DNA of 52,394 nucleotides, taken from assembly GCF_007679495.1 (NCBI RefSeq), contig NZ_VEGP01000036.1:1-52394 (forward strand), written 5' to 3'. Numbering within the stretch: position 1 is the first letter of the stretch; the number at the start of each line of letters is the position of its first letter. A program made the translations under genes and the position numbers. Below, piece by piece: positions 1-8,252 of the stretch. The notes under the pieces were generated by a model. That model saw only the letters and a list, made by a program, of their open reading frames with translations, had not been told where the DNA came from and did no database searches. This stretch comes from Paenibacillus sp. 32O-W (lineage in GTDB: Bacteria; Bacillota; Bacilli; Paenibacillales; NBRC-103111).

Positions 1-75
1 CAAGTCCAGCAATGGATGAGCACCTTACCCAGTTATATCAAGGGTTTGTTTGCCAATCTAAGCTGCGAAAGTTGA
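1..75 (+). other. C-terminal tail of an unknown ORF entering from the left edge
   Basis: An open plus-strand frame runs from base 1 to a TGA at 73-75 and encodes 24 residues ending in NLSCES. It converges on, and overlaps the end of, the truncated solute-binding protein gene on the other strand. Its basic/hydrophobic tail resembles the tail of IS4-like transposases as I remember them. An insertion sequence entering here would explain why the binding-protein gene stops early. Too little is visible to assign a family; it could also be a chance frame. Confidence 0.3.
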
Positions 76-837
76 GTTAATAAAATTGGGGTCTTCCAGC
101 GTGTCTATAGCCTTCAGTTCTTTGCTTCCGCGGGGAATAGCCAGGTTCGCCACGATTCCATCGTAATTCGCCGCTTCCCAAATATTCGTAAATTTACTTG
201 ATACGATCGGTGTAACTTCCGGCTCATTTTCCTTGATCGTCTGGAACATAGCTTCCATATCCTCGAGAGATTTCACGCCATTGATATCGAACTTGTACTT
301 GTCAACCAGTTTCTTGTCGAGCAGAAAACCGAAGCCCTGCCCGAACTCCTTCTTGGTAGGAAGCGCGTACAGCTTGCCCCCGATTCTCGAGCCTTTAATG
401 AAATCCTCACCGAGAATCCCTGGAATATCCTTGCCGTATTCGGCCATTAATTCGTCAAGTTCCAGATACTGCCCCTTGGCCACATCCTTCGCATACGAGA
501 ACCAGCTGGCCGTAAACATCAGATCGAACGGTTCGTTGGATATCTTCATCAGATTGGTTTTATCGTCCCAGGAAGCCCATTCGATAGGTTTAAGCTCAAT
601 CGTAGCATTGATCTTTTCCGTCAAATATTTGCTCATTTCATCCTGCACAAGCTGCAGATCTTTGGGTGCGGTCGCAGGGTATACAAGCGTGATTTTGTAA
701 GGACTGGTACCTCCCGTCTTTGTTGCGGGCGTAGTTCCGGAATCCGTTGTCTTTCCGGCTTCCCCTTTAGCGCAGCCTGTTAAAGCCAGCATTCCGCATA
801 ACATAATCATCCAAACTAAATGGTAGGTTTTTTTCAT
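58..837 (-). pseudogene. Truncated extracellular sugar-binding lipoprotein (Lpl-type ABC)
   Basis: This is the solute receptor of a carbohydrate ABC importer, anchored outside the membrane by a lipidated cysteine. The chosen ATG at 837 follows a GGAAGGGG ribosome site and gives MKKTYH, a hydrophobic segment and the lipobox LTGC. The mature part (TSPYKITLVYPATAPKD onward) matches the N-terminal lobe of large sugar-binding proteins that are normally about 450-550 residues. This one stops at about 259 residues, just after EDPNFIN, where the reading frame runs into foreign-looking sequence at about base 75-85. It is therefore 3'-truncated, probably by an insertion. Downstream on the same strand the rest of the gene is absent from the window. 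It is last in an operon with two permeases (934-2779), one of them also broken. Function is probably lost. Confidence 0.8.
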
Positions 838-933
838 GTCATGGCGTCCCCTTCCTCGTTTAATCTTTGTAAAACATGCATGGAAGCCGCAGTATCCTGC
901 CAACCTCACCTCCTCTAAGGCATCCGATTCTAT

Positions 934-1869
934 CTAACCTTTGACCGCGCCGCTCGTAATCCCGCTGATGTAATATTTCTGGAAGAACGGGTAGGCGAAC
1001 AATAAAGGGGCAATTCCGACAATGGCAAGGGCCATCCGCACCGTTTCGCGCGGCATTTTGGCAAGCAGCTCGCCGACCTGGGCCGAACTGTTGGACTTCA
1101 TCAGAAGATATTGGATATTGGTGAGTGTCTTCGTCATCAAATATTGGATATTGTAGAGCTCGGGCTTATCGATAAATAGCATGCAGTTATACCAGTCGTT
1201 CCAGTAGGATAATGTGTTGAACAGCCCGATCGTAGCCATAATCGGCAGAGAAAGCGGTACGACGATTTGAAAAAATATTTTCAGCTCACCGGCCCCGTCA
1301 ATGGTTGCGGATTCGATGACCGATTCGGGGATGGTCGAGGCGAAGAAGCTGCGCATCAGCAGCACGTTAAATGCGCTAAGCAGCAGGTTGGGAATAATCA
1401 TGGCAAAAATCGTATTCTTCAGATTAAACATCGTTACATAGGTGATGTACCAAGGCACCATCCCTCCGCCAAACAGCATCGTGAAGAAGATATAGAAGGA
1501 AATGGTGCGGCGGAAGGGAAGGTCCGGCCGGGATAACGGGTATGCAAAAAAAGCGGTGATCAACAGACTGGCAGCCGTGCCGACGAGAGTGGTCAGTATG
1601 GTGACTCCATAGGCTCGCGCGATTTCTGAAAAATCATTGAACAGAAATTGATAAGCCGCAAAGCTGATTTCACTCGGAAACAATGAGTAACCATTCTGGA
1701 GAATAGATTCCTCGCTGGATATGGATACCATGAATACAAGAAGGAACGGAACTATCGAGGCAATGGTAAATGCCCAGAAAAACAGGTGAATCAAGGATGA
1801 GCCCATGCGTTTTTTCAGGGTCAATTTCACCGCAATTTCTTCCTTCTTCCCGTTTAGGTTCAACTCCAT
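934..1869 (-). CDS. Carbohydrate ABC transporter permease (LplC/YtcP-like)
   Basis: Inner-membrane subunit of a sugar importer that lacks its own ATPase, in the MalG/LplC group. About 311 residues with six predicted membrane segments: the first near residues 25-50 (IHLFFWAFTIASIVPFLLVF), the last near the C-terminus (AIVGIAPLLFAYPFF). The cytoplasmic EAA-type loop that contacts the ATPase is visible as ESATIDGAGELKIFFQIVVP. The C-terminal ending YISGITSGAVKG is typical of the family. Two in-frame ATGs exist (1875 and 1869). The second is preferred because the GGGGG ribosome site is only two bases from the first. The gene is intact, but both partners (58-837 and 1887-2779) are broken, so the transporter is probably non-functional. 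Confidence 0.88.
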   Translation of the reverse strand: MELNLNGKKEEIAVKLTLKKRMGSSLIHLFFWAFTIASIVPFLLVFMVSISSEESILQNGYSLFPSEISFAAYQFLFNDFSEIARAYGVTILTTLVGTAASLLITAFFAYPLSRPDLPFRRTISFYIFFTMLFGGGMVPWYITYVTMFNLKNTIFAMIIPNLLLSAFNVLLMRSFFASTIPESVIESATIDGAGELKIFFQIVVPLSLPIMATIGLFNTLSYWNDWYNCMLFIDKPELYNIQYLMTKTLTNIQYLLMKSNSSAQVGELLAKMPRETVRMALAIVGIAPLLFAYPFFQKYYISGITSGAVKG

Positions 1870-1886
1870 TCCCATTTCCCCCTTGT

Positions 1887-2779
1887 CTAAAATAATGCGT
1901 CCCGTTTATTGATGCGTCGGACAGCCGTATTCGCCGCCAAGATGAGAACGAAGCAGACTACCGATTGATAGAATCCCGCCGCCGTCGACATTCCGATATC
2001 GCCCGATTGAATCATGGCCCGGTACACAAAGGTATCGATCGTATTTGTCGTCGGAATTATCCGAAATCCGACCGCAGGATGCCGCTGATTGCAAGCAGAG
2101 TCATGGTGATGATGACGGGTAATATGAGCGGAATCGTAATCCGGGTCATCTGTTTCCACTTGTTAGCGCCATCGATAGTGGCGGCTTCATAATATTCCTT
2201 GTCTATTCCTATAATCGAGGCAAAATAAATGATGGAGAGATAGCCGACATTTTTCCAGGCGTTAACAATGACGAGAATATACGGCCAATACTTCGGTTCG
2301 CCGTACCAGGATATCGCCTCGGCGCCGAACCATTTGATCAACAGCCTGTTCACAAGACCGCTGTCCGCATTCAGAAAGCTGTACACCAGATAAGCGACTA
2401 CAACCATAGAGATAATATTCGGAAGCAGGAAAGTGCTCTGATAGAACCGGCTGATCACTTTGTCCTTGATTTCATTGATCAGAAGCGCCACCAGTACGGA
2501 TAGAACCAAATTCAGAACGATAAAGACGAAATTGTAGAGGAAGGTATTCCGGGTAATGATGTAGGCGTCCTGCGAGTTGAACAAAAATTTAAAATTATCA
2601 AGCCCGGCCCACTCGCTCCCCCAAATCCCATCGACATAATTATAATTTTTGAATGCAAGGATGACGCCGTACATCGGGATGTAATTGTTGATGAACAAAT
2701 ACACAATTCCCGGCAATGTCATAAGAAGCAGCCATTTGTACTTTTTCAGACTTTTCCTTAAATGCGACAACCTTCTCAT
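1887..2779 (-). pseudogene. Frameshifted ABC sugar permease (LplB-like)
   Basis: First gene of the sugar ABC operon, normally encoding a MalF/LplB-type membrane subunit of about 290-310 residues. The best start is the ATG at 2779, seven bases after AGAAGGGG. It reads MRRLSHLRKSLKKYKW, then membrane segments and the EAA loop (EAATIDGANKWKQMTRITIP). After GILRSDFG the frame hits a stop near 2057. The remaining C-terminus (PTTNTIDTFVYRAMIQ to INKRDALF) continues in another frame down to 1887. Compared with relatives, about ten residues between DFG and PTT are missing. The lesion therefore looks like a small deletion with a frameshift at about 2055-2070 rather than a single-base slip. Spacing to the next permease is 17 bases. 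Pseudogene is the most likely reading; a sequencing error alone would not explain the missing residues. Confidence 0.8.
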
Positions 2780-2896
2780 GATCCAGCCCCTTCTCATCAA
2801 GGTGAAGTAAGCCCTTACAACTTCATTCTATATTGCAGGCGGAATAGCCGGCCACCATCCTTATGACTTTCTGATGCCACAATGATGACTTCTTCC

Positions 2897-2931
2897 AAAA
2901 ATAAAAACCATCCCCTAAACTTAGGAGATGG
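2897..2931 (-). terminator. Rho-independent terminator of the acetyltransferase/TetR unit
   Basis: The arms 2908-2918 and 2921-2931 pair over 11 positions with one G-T wobble. Read on the minus strand, the hairpin is followed by a T-rich tract (complement of 2897-2907). It lies 20 bases beyond the acetyltransferase stop codon. Confidence 0.8.
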
Positions 2932-2951
2932 CTGCTTTTCAAAGCTATTTA

Positions 2952-3497
2952 TCATTGTCGCGTTTCGGCCAAATACTCTCTCTGGAGAAGCCCCATATGA
3001 ACGATGTCATGCCATGCCCCTCCACGGAACAGGCACTGCCGGGAAATCCCCTCATGTTGAAAGCCCAGCTTCTCATACAGCTTGACCGCTTTGTCATTGA
3101 AGGAAAAGACCCTGAGCGACACACGATGCAGGTTCATTTCGAGAAACGCATAATCGAGCAGCAGCCGCAGCGTCTCCTTCCCGTATCCTTGTCCCCAGTA
3201 CGCTCTATTTCCAATATCGATAATGCATTCGGCATTGCGGTTTTTCAGATCGATATTAATTAATGAAGTGATTCCGATCGGCGTTCCGGTCTCTTTATCC
3301 ATAACGATGTAGCTCTTCGAGGAGGGAGAGCCCAGGATCACCTGCTGGACGAAGCTTCTCGTCTCCTCCAGCGGATAAATATCCAAATAAGGATTGGTCG
3401 TGTGCATCACTTCCAAGTCATTGCGCCACTCATGATAGAGCTCTGCATCCTCCGCCGTCATTTTTCTGAAAGTGATTTTCGAAGATTCGAATAACAT
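2952..3497 (-). CDS. GNAT family N-acetyltransferase (RimJ/RimL-like)
   Basis: Cytoplasmic acyl-CoA-dependent N-acetyltransferase of the RimJ/RimL subgroup (about 181 residues, usual length). The N-terminal strand KITFRKMTAEDAELYHEWRND is typical. The acetyl-CoA pyrophosphate-binding loop is seen as YWGQGYGKETLRLLLDYAF (Q-x-x-G-x-G/A). The C-terminal NDKAVKLYEKLGFQHEG motif is characteristic of the fold. The start could be GTG at 3500 or ATG at 3497; ATG is eight bases from AAAGGAG and is preferred. It sits 27 bases downstream of a TetR regulator on the same strand and shares its terminator, so it is probably co-regulated. The substrate cannot be read from the sequence; small-molecule or protein N-terminal acetylation are both possible. 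Confidence 0.88.
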   Translation of the reverse strand: MLFESSKITFRKMTAEDAELYHEWRNDLEVMHTTNPYLDIYPLEETRSFVQQVILGSPSSKSYIVMDKETGTPIGITSLINIDLKNRNAECIIDIGNRAYWGQGYGKETLRLLLDYAFLEMNLHRVSLRVFSFNDKAVKLYEKLGFQHEGISRQCLFRGGAWHDIVHMGLLQREYLAETRQ

Positions 3498-3524
3498 CAC
3501 TGTTGCTCCTTTCCCGCCGTGAGG

Positions 3525-4145
3525 CTAATGGTTGACCGGACCCAGCATTCCCTGCAATGAGAAAAGCAGAGCCTCAAGCTGCTCCTTGACCCGGGTTCTC
3601 TCCGACCCTAACTGGTACGTGTCCAGCATCAATCCATCCATAAATGAAATTAAATATAAAGCGACAGACGCAGGAGCCAGCCGGGGCTGAAACTCTCCCT
3701 GCTCCATCCCCAATTCAATAAATCTCGTAATAGCGTCCGCCAAAGCTTGATACCGCTCCGTAACATAAGGGTGGGCCTGCGAATTTCGCACATCATGGAC
3801 CGTCAGGAAAAACTCCGCCTTAGCCCGCAGAAGAGAGTTCCGGATGCACTCTATGCTCCCTTCTTGCTGTCGGATCCATCCGGCTAACGCCGTCCACGAA
3901 GGGGCTCGCTCCTCCGATGCGAAGAAGAGTAGCTCCCGCTGGTCCTCCTGCTGCATAACCTCTACAAACACATGCTCTATATTGTCAAAATAAGAGTACA
4001 ACGCCCCTCTGGATACTCCAGCCTCCTCCATAACATCCTGCATCGTCGCTTGAGTCAGACCTTTGCGAACGAACACTCTCTCCGCGGCTTCCAGCAGTTC
4101 TTTCTTCTTCTGAATTTTGTATTCATCGCTGACCTTCGGGGCCAT
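3525..4145 (-). CDS. TetR/AcrR family transcriptional regulator
   Basis: A 206-residue one-component repressor. Residues about 10-60 form the TetR DNA-binding domain: ELLEAAERVFVRKGLTQATM, then EEAGVSRGALYSYFDN, the recognition helix and its tyrosine-rich continuation. The rest is an all-helical ligand/dimer domain resembling the TetR_C_6-like group (LISFMDGLMLDTYQLG). The ATG at 4145 follows AAAGGAGG. The promoter carries two palindromic copies of a CGACA...TGTCG site, indicating autoregulation, and the GNAT gene downstream is the likely co-regulated target. The inducer is unknown. Confidence 0.9.
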   Translation of the reverse strand: MAPKVSDEYKIQKKKELLEAAERVFVRKGLTQATMQDVMEEAGVSRGALYSYFDNIEHVFVEVMQQEDQRELLFFASEERAPSWTALAGWIRQQEGSIECIRNSLLRAKAEFFLTVHDVRNSQAHPYVTERYQALADAITRFIELGMEQGEFQPRLAPASVALYLISFMDGLMLDTYQLGSERTRVKEQLEALLFSLQGMLGPVNH

Positions 4146-4164
4146 GAAGCTTACCCTCCTTTGT

Positions 4165-4222
4165 AAAACGACACTGTTGTCGATTTATGATTATTATAAA
4201 CGACGATGGTGTCGTTTTTCAA
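4165..4222 (-). promoter_or_regulatory. TetR promoter with two overlapping operator palindromes
   Basis: On the minus strand TTGAAA (4222-4217) and TATAAT (4198-4193) are separated by 18 bases. Two related imperfect palindromes, 4165-4182 and 4198-4218, share AAAACGACAC...GTCG. One lies in the spacer region and one between the -10 box and the start codon. Binding at either would block RNA polymerase, so this is the likely autoregulatory operator. Confidence 0.72.
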
Positions 4223-4592
4223 GGAAGATTTTAGCCCGCAGCATGATTCTGGGGAACCCGCTTCGGGCTATAGGTGTTATGGGGAGCGGAGTGGCGAATA
4301 TAGGGGTTACAACGCCCCTTGTTTTATCATTTTCTCTATTTCGTACGTAAGTTATTCAAAGTAGGTATCTTTTTACTGATTCCACATTTTTTATAACCAG
4401 ACATGGTGTTCGAAAAAAATAAATTATTAGACTTGGGTCTTTGCTGTCAAGTGATTTTCGAGTTGGAAAATTGTCAGCTTTTGAGAAATAAGTATTAGAC
4501 TGAAGTCGATTTGTTTTCTGATAAGATAAACAGAAAATTATTGTCATTAAACAATCGTAATCTCCACTAAAAGCTCAAAAACTCCTATTAAT
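4223..4592. other. Intergenic junction into the AT-rich island
   Basis: No convincing gene. Base composition changes here from moderate GC to clearly AT-rich at about 4330, marking the left edge of the accessory island. A short GGGG...CCCC hairpin at about 4303-4320 is the only secondary structure noticed. A 63-codon minus frame at 4356-4547 has no ribosome site or recognisable similarity. Confidence 0.5.
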
Positions 4593-6272
4593 TTACTCAA
4601 CAGGGGTTTTGGGTTTTCTCACTATAACTATATGTTCTTCCATCATCGTCTTTATTTCATTTTTACGTGTTACTGTAGAATTTATATGATGGGGTAATCT
4701 TTTAAAAGAATATTGTCTGTGCAAAGTAATAACTTTATCGTATCCAAGAGATACAAACCAATCGTTTAATACTTCTGCCATATCTACAGTAATGGAACCT
4801 AAAATTGTTCTATGCCCTACAATCCATGCTTGAACTCCACCATCTACTAAAATCCTATCTGTCTGCTCTACAACTATATACAATTCTTTGAAGAAATGTA
4901 GCACTGACTTGACCCTGCGGGGCAAAGCAGTTACTTTTCTATTAAGTGTATCCTTAACATATGGGAGCTTACTAGCTAATTCTTGAATCAATTCAGAACT
5001 ACGATCAACCTCAGTTAATTTATTCATAAACATTTCAGTTAGTTCTCTTGCTCTTACTTTAATTTCTTTGTTTGATAATTCTCCTGATTTATTGAGCATC
5101 CTATAGTAATCCAACCGAACTCTCTCTTTGGTTAGCTCAAATAACTCTTTATTACTTATTAATATACTAATATCAGAATTATTTTCTTTTATACCTTTCA
5201 TAACTTTCATCAATTCATAGACTAAATCCTGATAATGTTTTGCATCTTGTTGACATACTCTTTTCATTTCTAAAAATAATTTCTTTAAGGTTTTAGAGGA
5301 ACGAATTACATGTCTCAGTGAAGTATTACAAGCTGATTTTTTCCCACCTAATAAATACTCATCCACATTATCAACTGTAGTGGTGATGCCTAGATAGCGA
5401 GATAATAAATCTTTAGACCATTGTAGTGATAATCTTGAGAATTGTCCGTAAGCTACAGTACTTTGAGAATCACCATACGGTGGTGATGTAAGAATCGCAT
5501 CAATTTTCTTACCACTGAGATGTGATAAATCCTTTGCATTCTTCATTTGAATGTCAGTTATTGTTTTACTCTTAGATATCTTCTTGGTCTCGACTAGCAA
5601 ACTTAATAAATTCTCTATTTTATCTTTAAAGACTAGCAGAGAGTCAATATTAAACTTATCAATATCACCAGGTGACATTCGATATAATTTAAATTCGCTA
5701 TTCCGTGTTAATGAACTCTCACGTATAGTTGAACTGAAAGCAGTTAGTAAAATCAATGCAAAAGTTTCCTTGTACTTTTGTGAGCATCCCTGTAAAAAGA
5801 TATTTATCTCCTGCTTTATAAAAGACAGCTCTTTTATAGTCTGAGGCTTAAACCAATATTCAATATTATCAAATTTAGAAAGCTCAACTAAACTTGCAGT
5901 TTTATATTTTTGATTGATTGAGTCAGTAAATGTTTTTAATGACTTCTCAATATATGATGTGTTAGTTACAGTTAATGACTTTGTTCTAGCTAATAAAATT
6001 GATAATGGATTTAGATCAGATCCATAAAAATCCAACCCTAGATATTTACATTCCAACGCAACAGTGCCACTACCAACAAATGGGTCCGAAACCTTAGTGA
6101 TCGAGTATTCTTCTTTTAATTTTTTTAGTAAAGAAACCACCATTTCAGGAACAGCCTTTGCTGGATAGGAATGGATATTTCCGTTAGACGAAAAGAAAGA
6201 TGCAAAGTTATTTTCTCCAGTATAATTAAGATCCAGATCTTTCCACCATTCTTTTTCAACACTAGCTACCAC
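4593..6272 (-). CDS. DNA methyltransferase (TSPPY amino-methylase)
   Basis: S-adenosylmethionine-dependent exocyclic-amine DNA methyltransferase, about 559 residues. Counting from the upstream ATG at 6338, motif I is DPFVGSGT (about 85-92), followed by YGSDLNP. The catalytic motif IV is TSPPYGD (about 284-290). A long C-terminal half may recognise the target, and the end YSFKRLPHHINSTVTRKNE resembles TSPPY-type methylases. Order I then IV is the gamma/alpha-like arrangement. TSPPY is commonly seen in N4-cytosine enzymes, but N6-adenine is not excluded. Start: GTG at 6272 has GGAGG eight bases upstream, while the ATG at 6338 has no visible site, so 6272 is preferred. Third gene of a minus-strand unit with 6380-8236 and 8253-10817. 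All are AT-rich relative to the flanks, suggesting transfer. No restriction endonuclease is next to it. Confidence 0.87.
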   Translation of the reverse strand: MVASVEKEWWKDLDLNYTGENNFASFFSSNGNIHSYPAKAVPEMVVSLLKKLKEEYSITKVSDPFVGSGTVALECKYLGLDFYGSDLNPLSILLARTKSLTVTNTSYIEKSLKTFTDSINQKYKTASLVELSKFDNIEYWFKPQTIKELSFIKQEINIFLQGCSQKYKETFALILLTAFSSTIRESSLTRNSEFKLYRMSPGDIDKFNIDSLLVFKDKIENLLSLLVETKKISKSKTITDIQMKNAKDLSHLSGKKIDAILTSPPYGDSQSTVAYGQFSRLSLQWSKDLLSRYLGITTTVDNVDEYLLGGKKSACNTSLRHVIRSSKTLKKLFLEMKRVCQQDAKHYQDLVYELMKVMKGIKENNSDISILISNKELFELTKERVRLDYYRMLNKSGELSNKEIKVRARELTEMFMNKLTEVDRSSELIQELASKLPYVKDTLNRKVTALPRRVKSVLHFFKELYIVVEQTDRILVDGGVQAWIVGHRTILGSITVDMAEVLNDWFVSLGYDKVITLHRQYSFKRLPHHINSTVTRKNEIKTMMEEHIVIVRKPKTPVE

Positions 6273-6379
6273 GTCCAACACCTCCAAACTGAATCCAGGA
6301 TTAAAGCCGCGCATTAATAGAATGCACGGCTCAAGCATATTATACTACTTATAAACATCCTAAAGCAATAAAATCAAAC

Positions 6380-8236
6380 TTATGAGAGCAATAACCCGGG
6401 AAGCGCCTGTCTTCCCTGATATTCTGTACTCTGCTTTATTACATTCATTATATATTCATCATTTAATCTCGCGATTCTGGTTAAAGTAAATCCTTCTTCG
6501 TCTATTAGATCAATTTCATTAGGAACAATAATTCCATTCTTTAAGGAAACTTTCTTTACTTCACTATTTATCGAAGCCTTAAGTTCCTCAAAGGTTATTC
6601 TCTCTTTTTCGTATCTACGAAATTGAGCCGCTATATTTTCATGTTCAAAGTTTTTAAGCCCAGAAATAAATCTATCTATGTCTTCTAAATAATACCTTTT
6701 TGATATTGTTGGCATATATCTTGTCCTGTCTAAATTTTCATATTTCAATAGTGCCTCTCCGTTGGGATCTAAAGAACACAAATCTAATATCCTAAAATCA
6801 ATTTGATAAATATTCTTTAAATCAAAATCAATCATCCCATACTTATTGTTTATTTTAATAAAGTGCACTTTGATTTTATTTGGAACATTATTTCCAACAG
6901 ATCTAGTATACCCAGGTGACCCATATTCTAAAAACTCACCTTTAATTAAGTTTGCATTTTTAGTGCCCCTCCGTACTTTACCATTATTTTCACGCAAAAT
7001 GGTGTCACATGGCTGAGTAATGAGCAAAAAAACACTTTTGCTACTTCTCCATTTACCCTCTTTTTTATTATAATTTGTTTTAACAAATAAATCTCCAGTA
7101 TAAATACAACTTCCCAATAAATTCACATTGTAATCCCATTGTTCAAACGAGTGAATTGGAATAACCTTATCATCTTGAGTTATATCAGAAATGTTATTGC
7201 CTTTTGTGGCCGCAACTAATTTCATGCTTTCCCTTGTCGCTTCACATTCAAATTCGACTGGGGATTGTATTTCTTCTAGAAGCTCTCTGTTTCTTAATAA
7301 ACTTTCTACATATTTGGGTTCAGTAGAAATAATCTTATGAAATGATTTATACGCCACAGCACGTCTAATTCGTAACAGGGTGTCACTCAATTGTGAACCT
7401 TCTGAAAACGAACTTCTAAAAAATGCATCTAAATCTTCAGGTTCAAGAAATCTTAGAAACTCATCCGTCTCGGCTTCTGCCTTTTGATTTAAATCGTTAT
7501 AAATTTTCAATGTGTTATGTAGGGTTACTCCCTTGAGAACATTTTTCACTGAACTCATTAGATCGGTTTCAATTTTATCTTTCCGCAATACCCAAAGAAA
7601 ACTGGTTGCTAGTTTCTGGTGTTTTTTTAAGTTATCAACCACAAATGCACTTATCTGACTTCGGTTAGATAAATTACTATCATCATTAGTTATGATTAAA
7701 GCTACATCTTCGTTTTCTATAATAAATTCAAGAGTCTCAAATACTTTAGTGCTGTCTCCGCTTATCTCCCTATCGAGAAGCCATAATGTCTTCCCTTCCA
7801 ACTCCTCTTTAAGTTGACTGCTGTATTGGCGTGCATTTCTTACAGTAAACCCTTTTTCTATTAGCTGCTGTAGTACTCCTACAAGTACGGTTAATGATTC
7901 TTCGCCAGCAATAAATTCAGAAGTTGAAGAAGAACTTGTGCTTAATATAATTCTATTAAGCTCATCTTTATCCGAAGGTAAAAGTTCCCTATATAGTGAA
8001 ATAAAATCATCTTCATCTGTAGCAGCTATCACCAAATCAATAGCACTAGGATCCTCAAATTTGCTTGTTTCTTCTAAACAGATTTGAGTAATATCAAGAT
8101 TATTTTCAAGCAGCACACTGAAGATAGACTCTTCAGTGTGCTGATTATCTGTTAACCATCCATCATCAATACTAATAACATTATTTATCGACCATTTTCT
8201 TAATAGTTCAACAAGCACATCGATTGGTTCAGTCAA
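6380..8236 (-). CDS. Response-regulator-like protein with degenerate receiver domain, unknown output
   Basis: A 618-residue protein between the methyltransferase and the double-GHKL protein. The start is TTG (8236) ten bases after AAAGGAG. Residues about 18-220 show receiver-like strands: VISIDD (acid pair D24/D25), LWLLDREI (candidate phosphoacceptor D155), VALIIT (T183) and FLWVLRK (K219). The D-D/D/T/K spacing matches a response regulator except for about 80 extra residues between the acid pair and the acceptor. The remaining roughly 400 residues are not recognised. One segment, VFLLITQPCDTI (about 408-420), recalls small beta domains with a PCD or DCD motif. No transmembrane segment, helicase or nuclease motif is evident. 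The expected role is to receive a signal from 8253-10817 and pass it to, or restrain, the methyltransferase or an effector in its own C-terminus. Confidence 0.6.
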   Translation of the reverse strand: MTEPIDVLVELLRKWSINNVISIDDGWLTDNQHTEESIFSVLLENNLDITQICLEETSKFEDPSAIDLVIAATDEDDFISLYRELLPSDKDELNRIILSTSSSSTSEFIAGEESLTVLVGVLQQLIEKGFTVRNARQYSSQLKEELEGKTLWLLDREISGDSTKVFETLEFIIENEDVALIITNDDSNLSNRSQISAFVVDNLKKHQKLATSFLWVLRKDKIETDLMSSVKNVLKGVTLHNTLKIYNDLNQKAEAETDEFLRFLEPEDLDAFFRSSFSEGSQLSDTLLRIRRAVAYKSFHKIISTEPKYVESLLRNRELLEEIQSPVEFECEATRESMKLVAATKGNNISDITQDDKVIPIHSFEQWDYNVNLLGSCIYTGDLFVKTNYNKKEGKWRSSKSVFLLITQPCDTILRENNGKVRRGTKNANLIKGEFLEYGSPGYTRSVGNNVPNKIKVHFIKINNKYGMIDFDLKNIYQIDFRILDLCSLDPNGEALLKYENLDRTRYMPTISKRYYLEDIDRFISGLKNFEHENIAAQFRRYEKERITFEELKASINSEVKKVSLKNGIIVPNEIDLIDEEGFTLTRIARLNDEYIMNVIKQSTEYQGRQALPGLLLS

Positions 8237-8252
8237 GGTGATTTATCTCCTT

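Noticed and set aside
4356-4547. A 63-codon minus-strand frame at the island edge
   Set aside because: No ribosome site, composition like non-coding AT-rich DNA, no recognisable motif.
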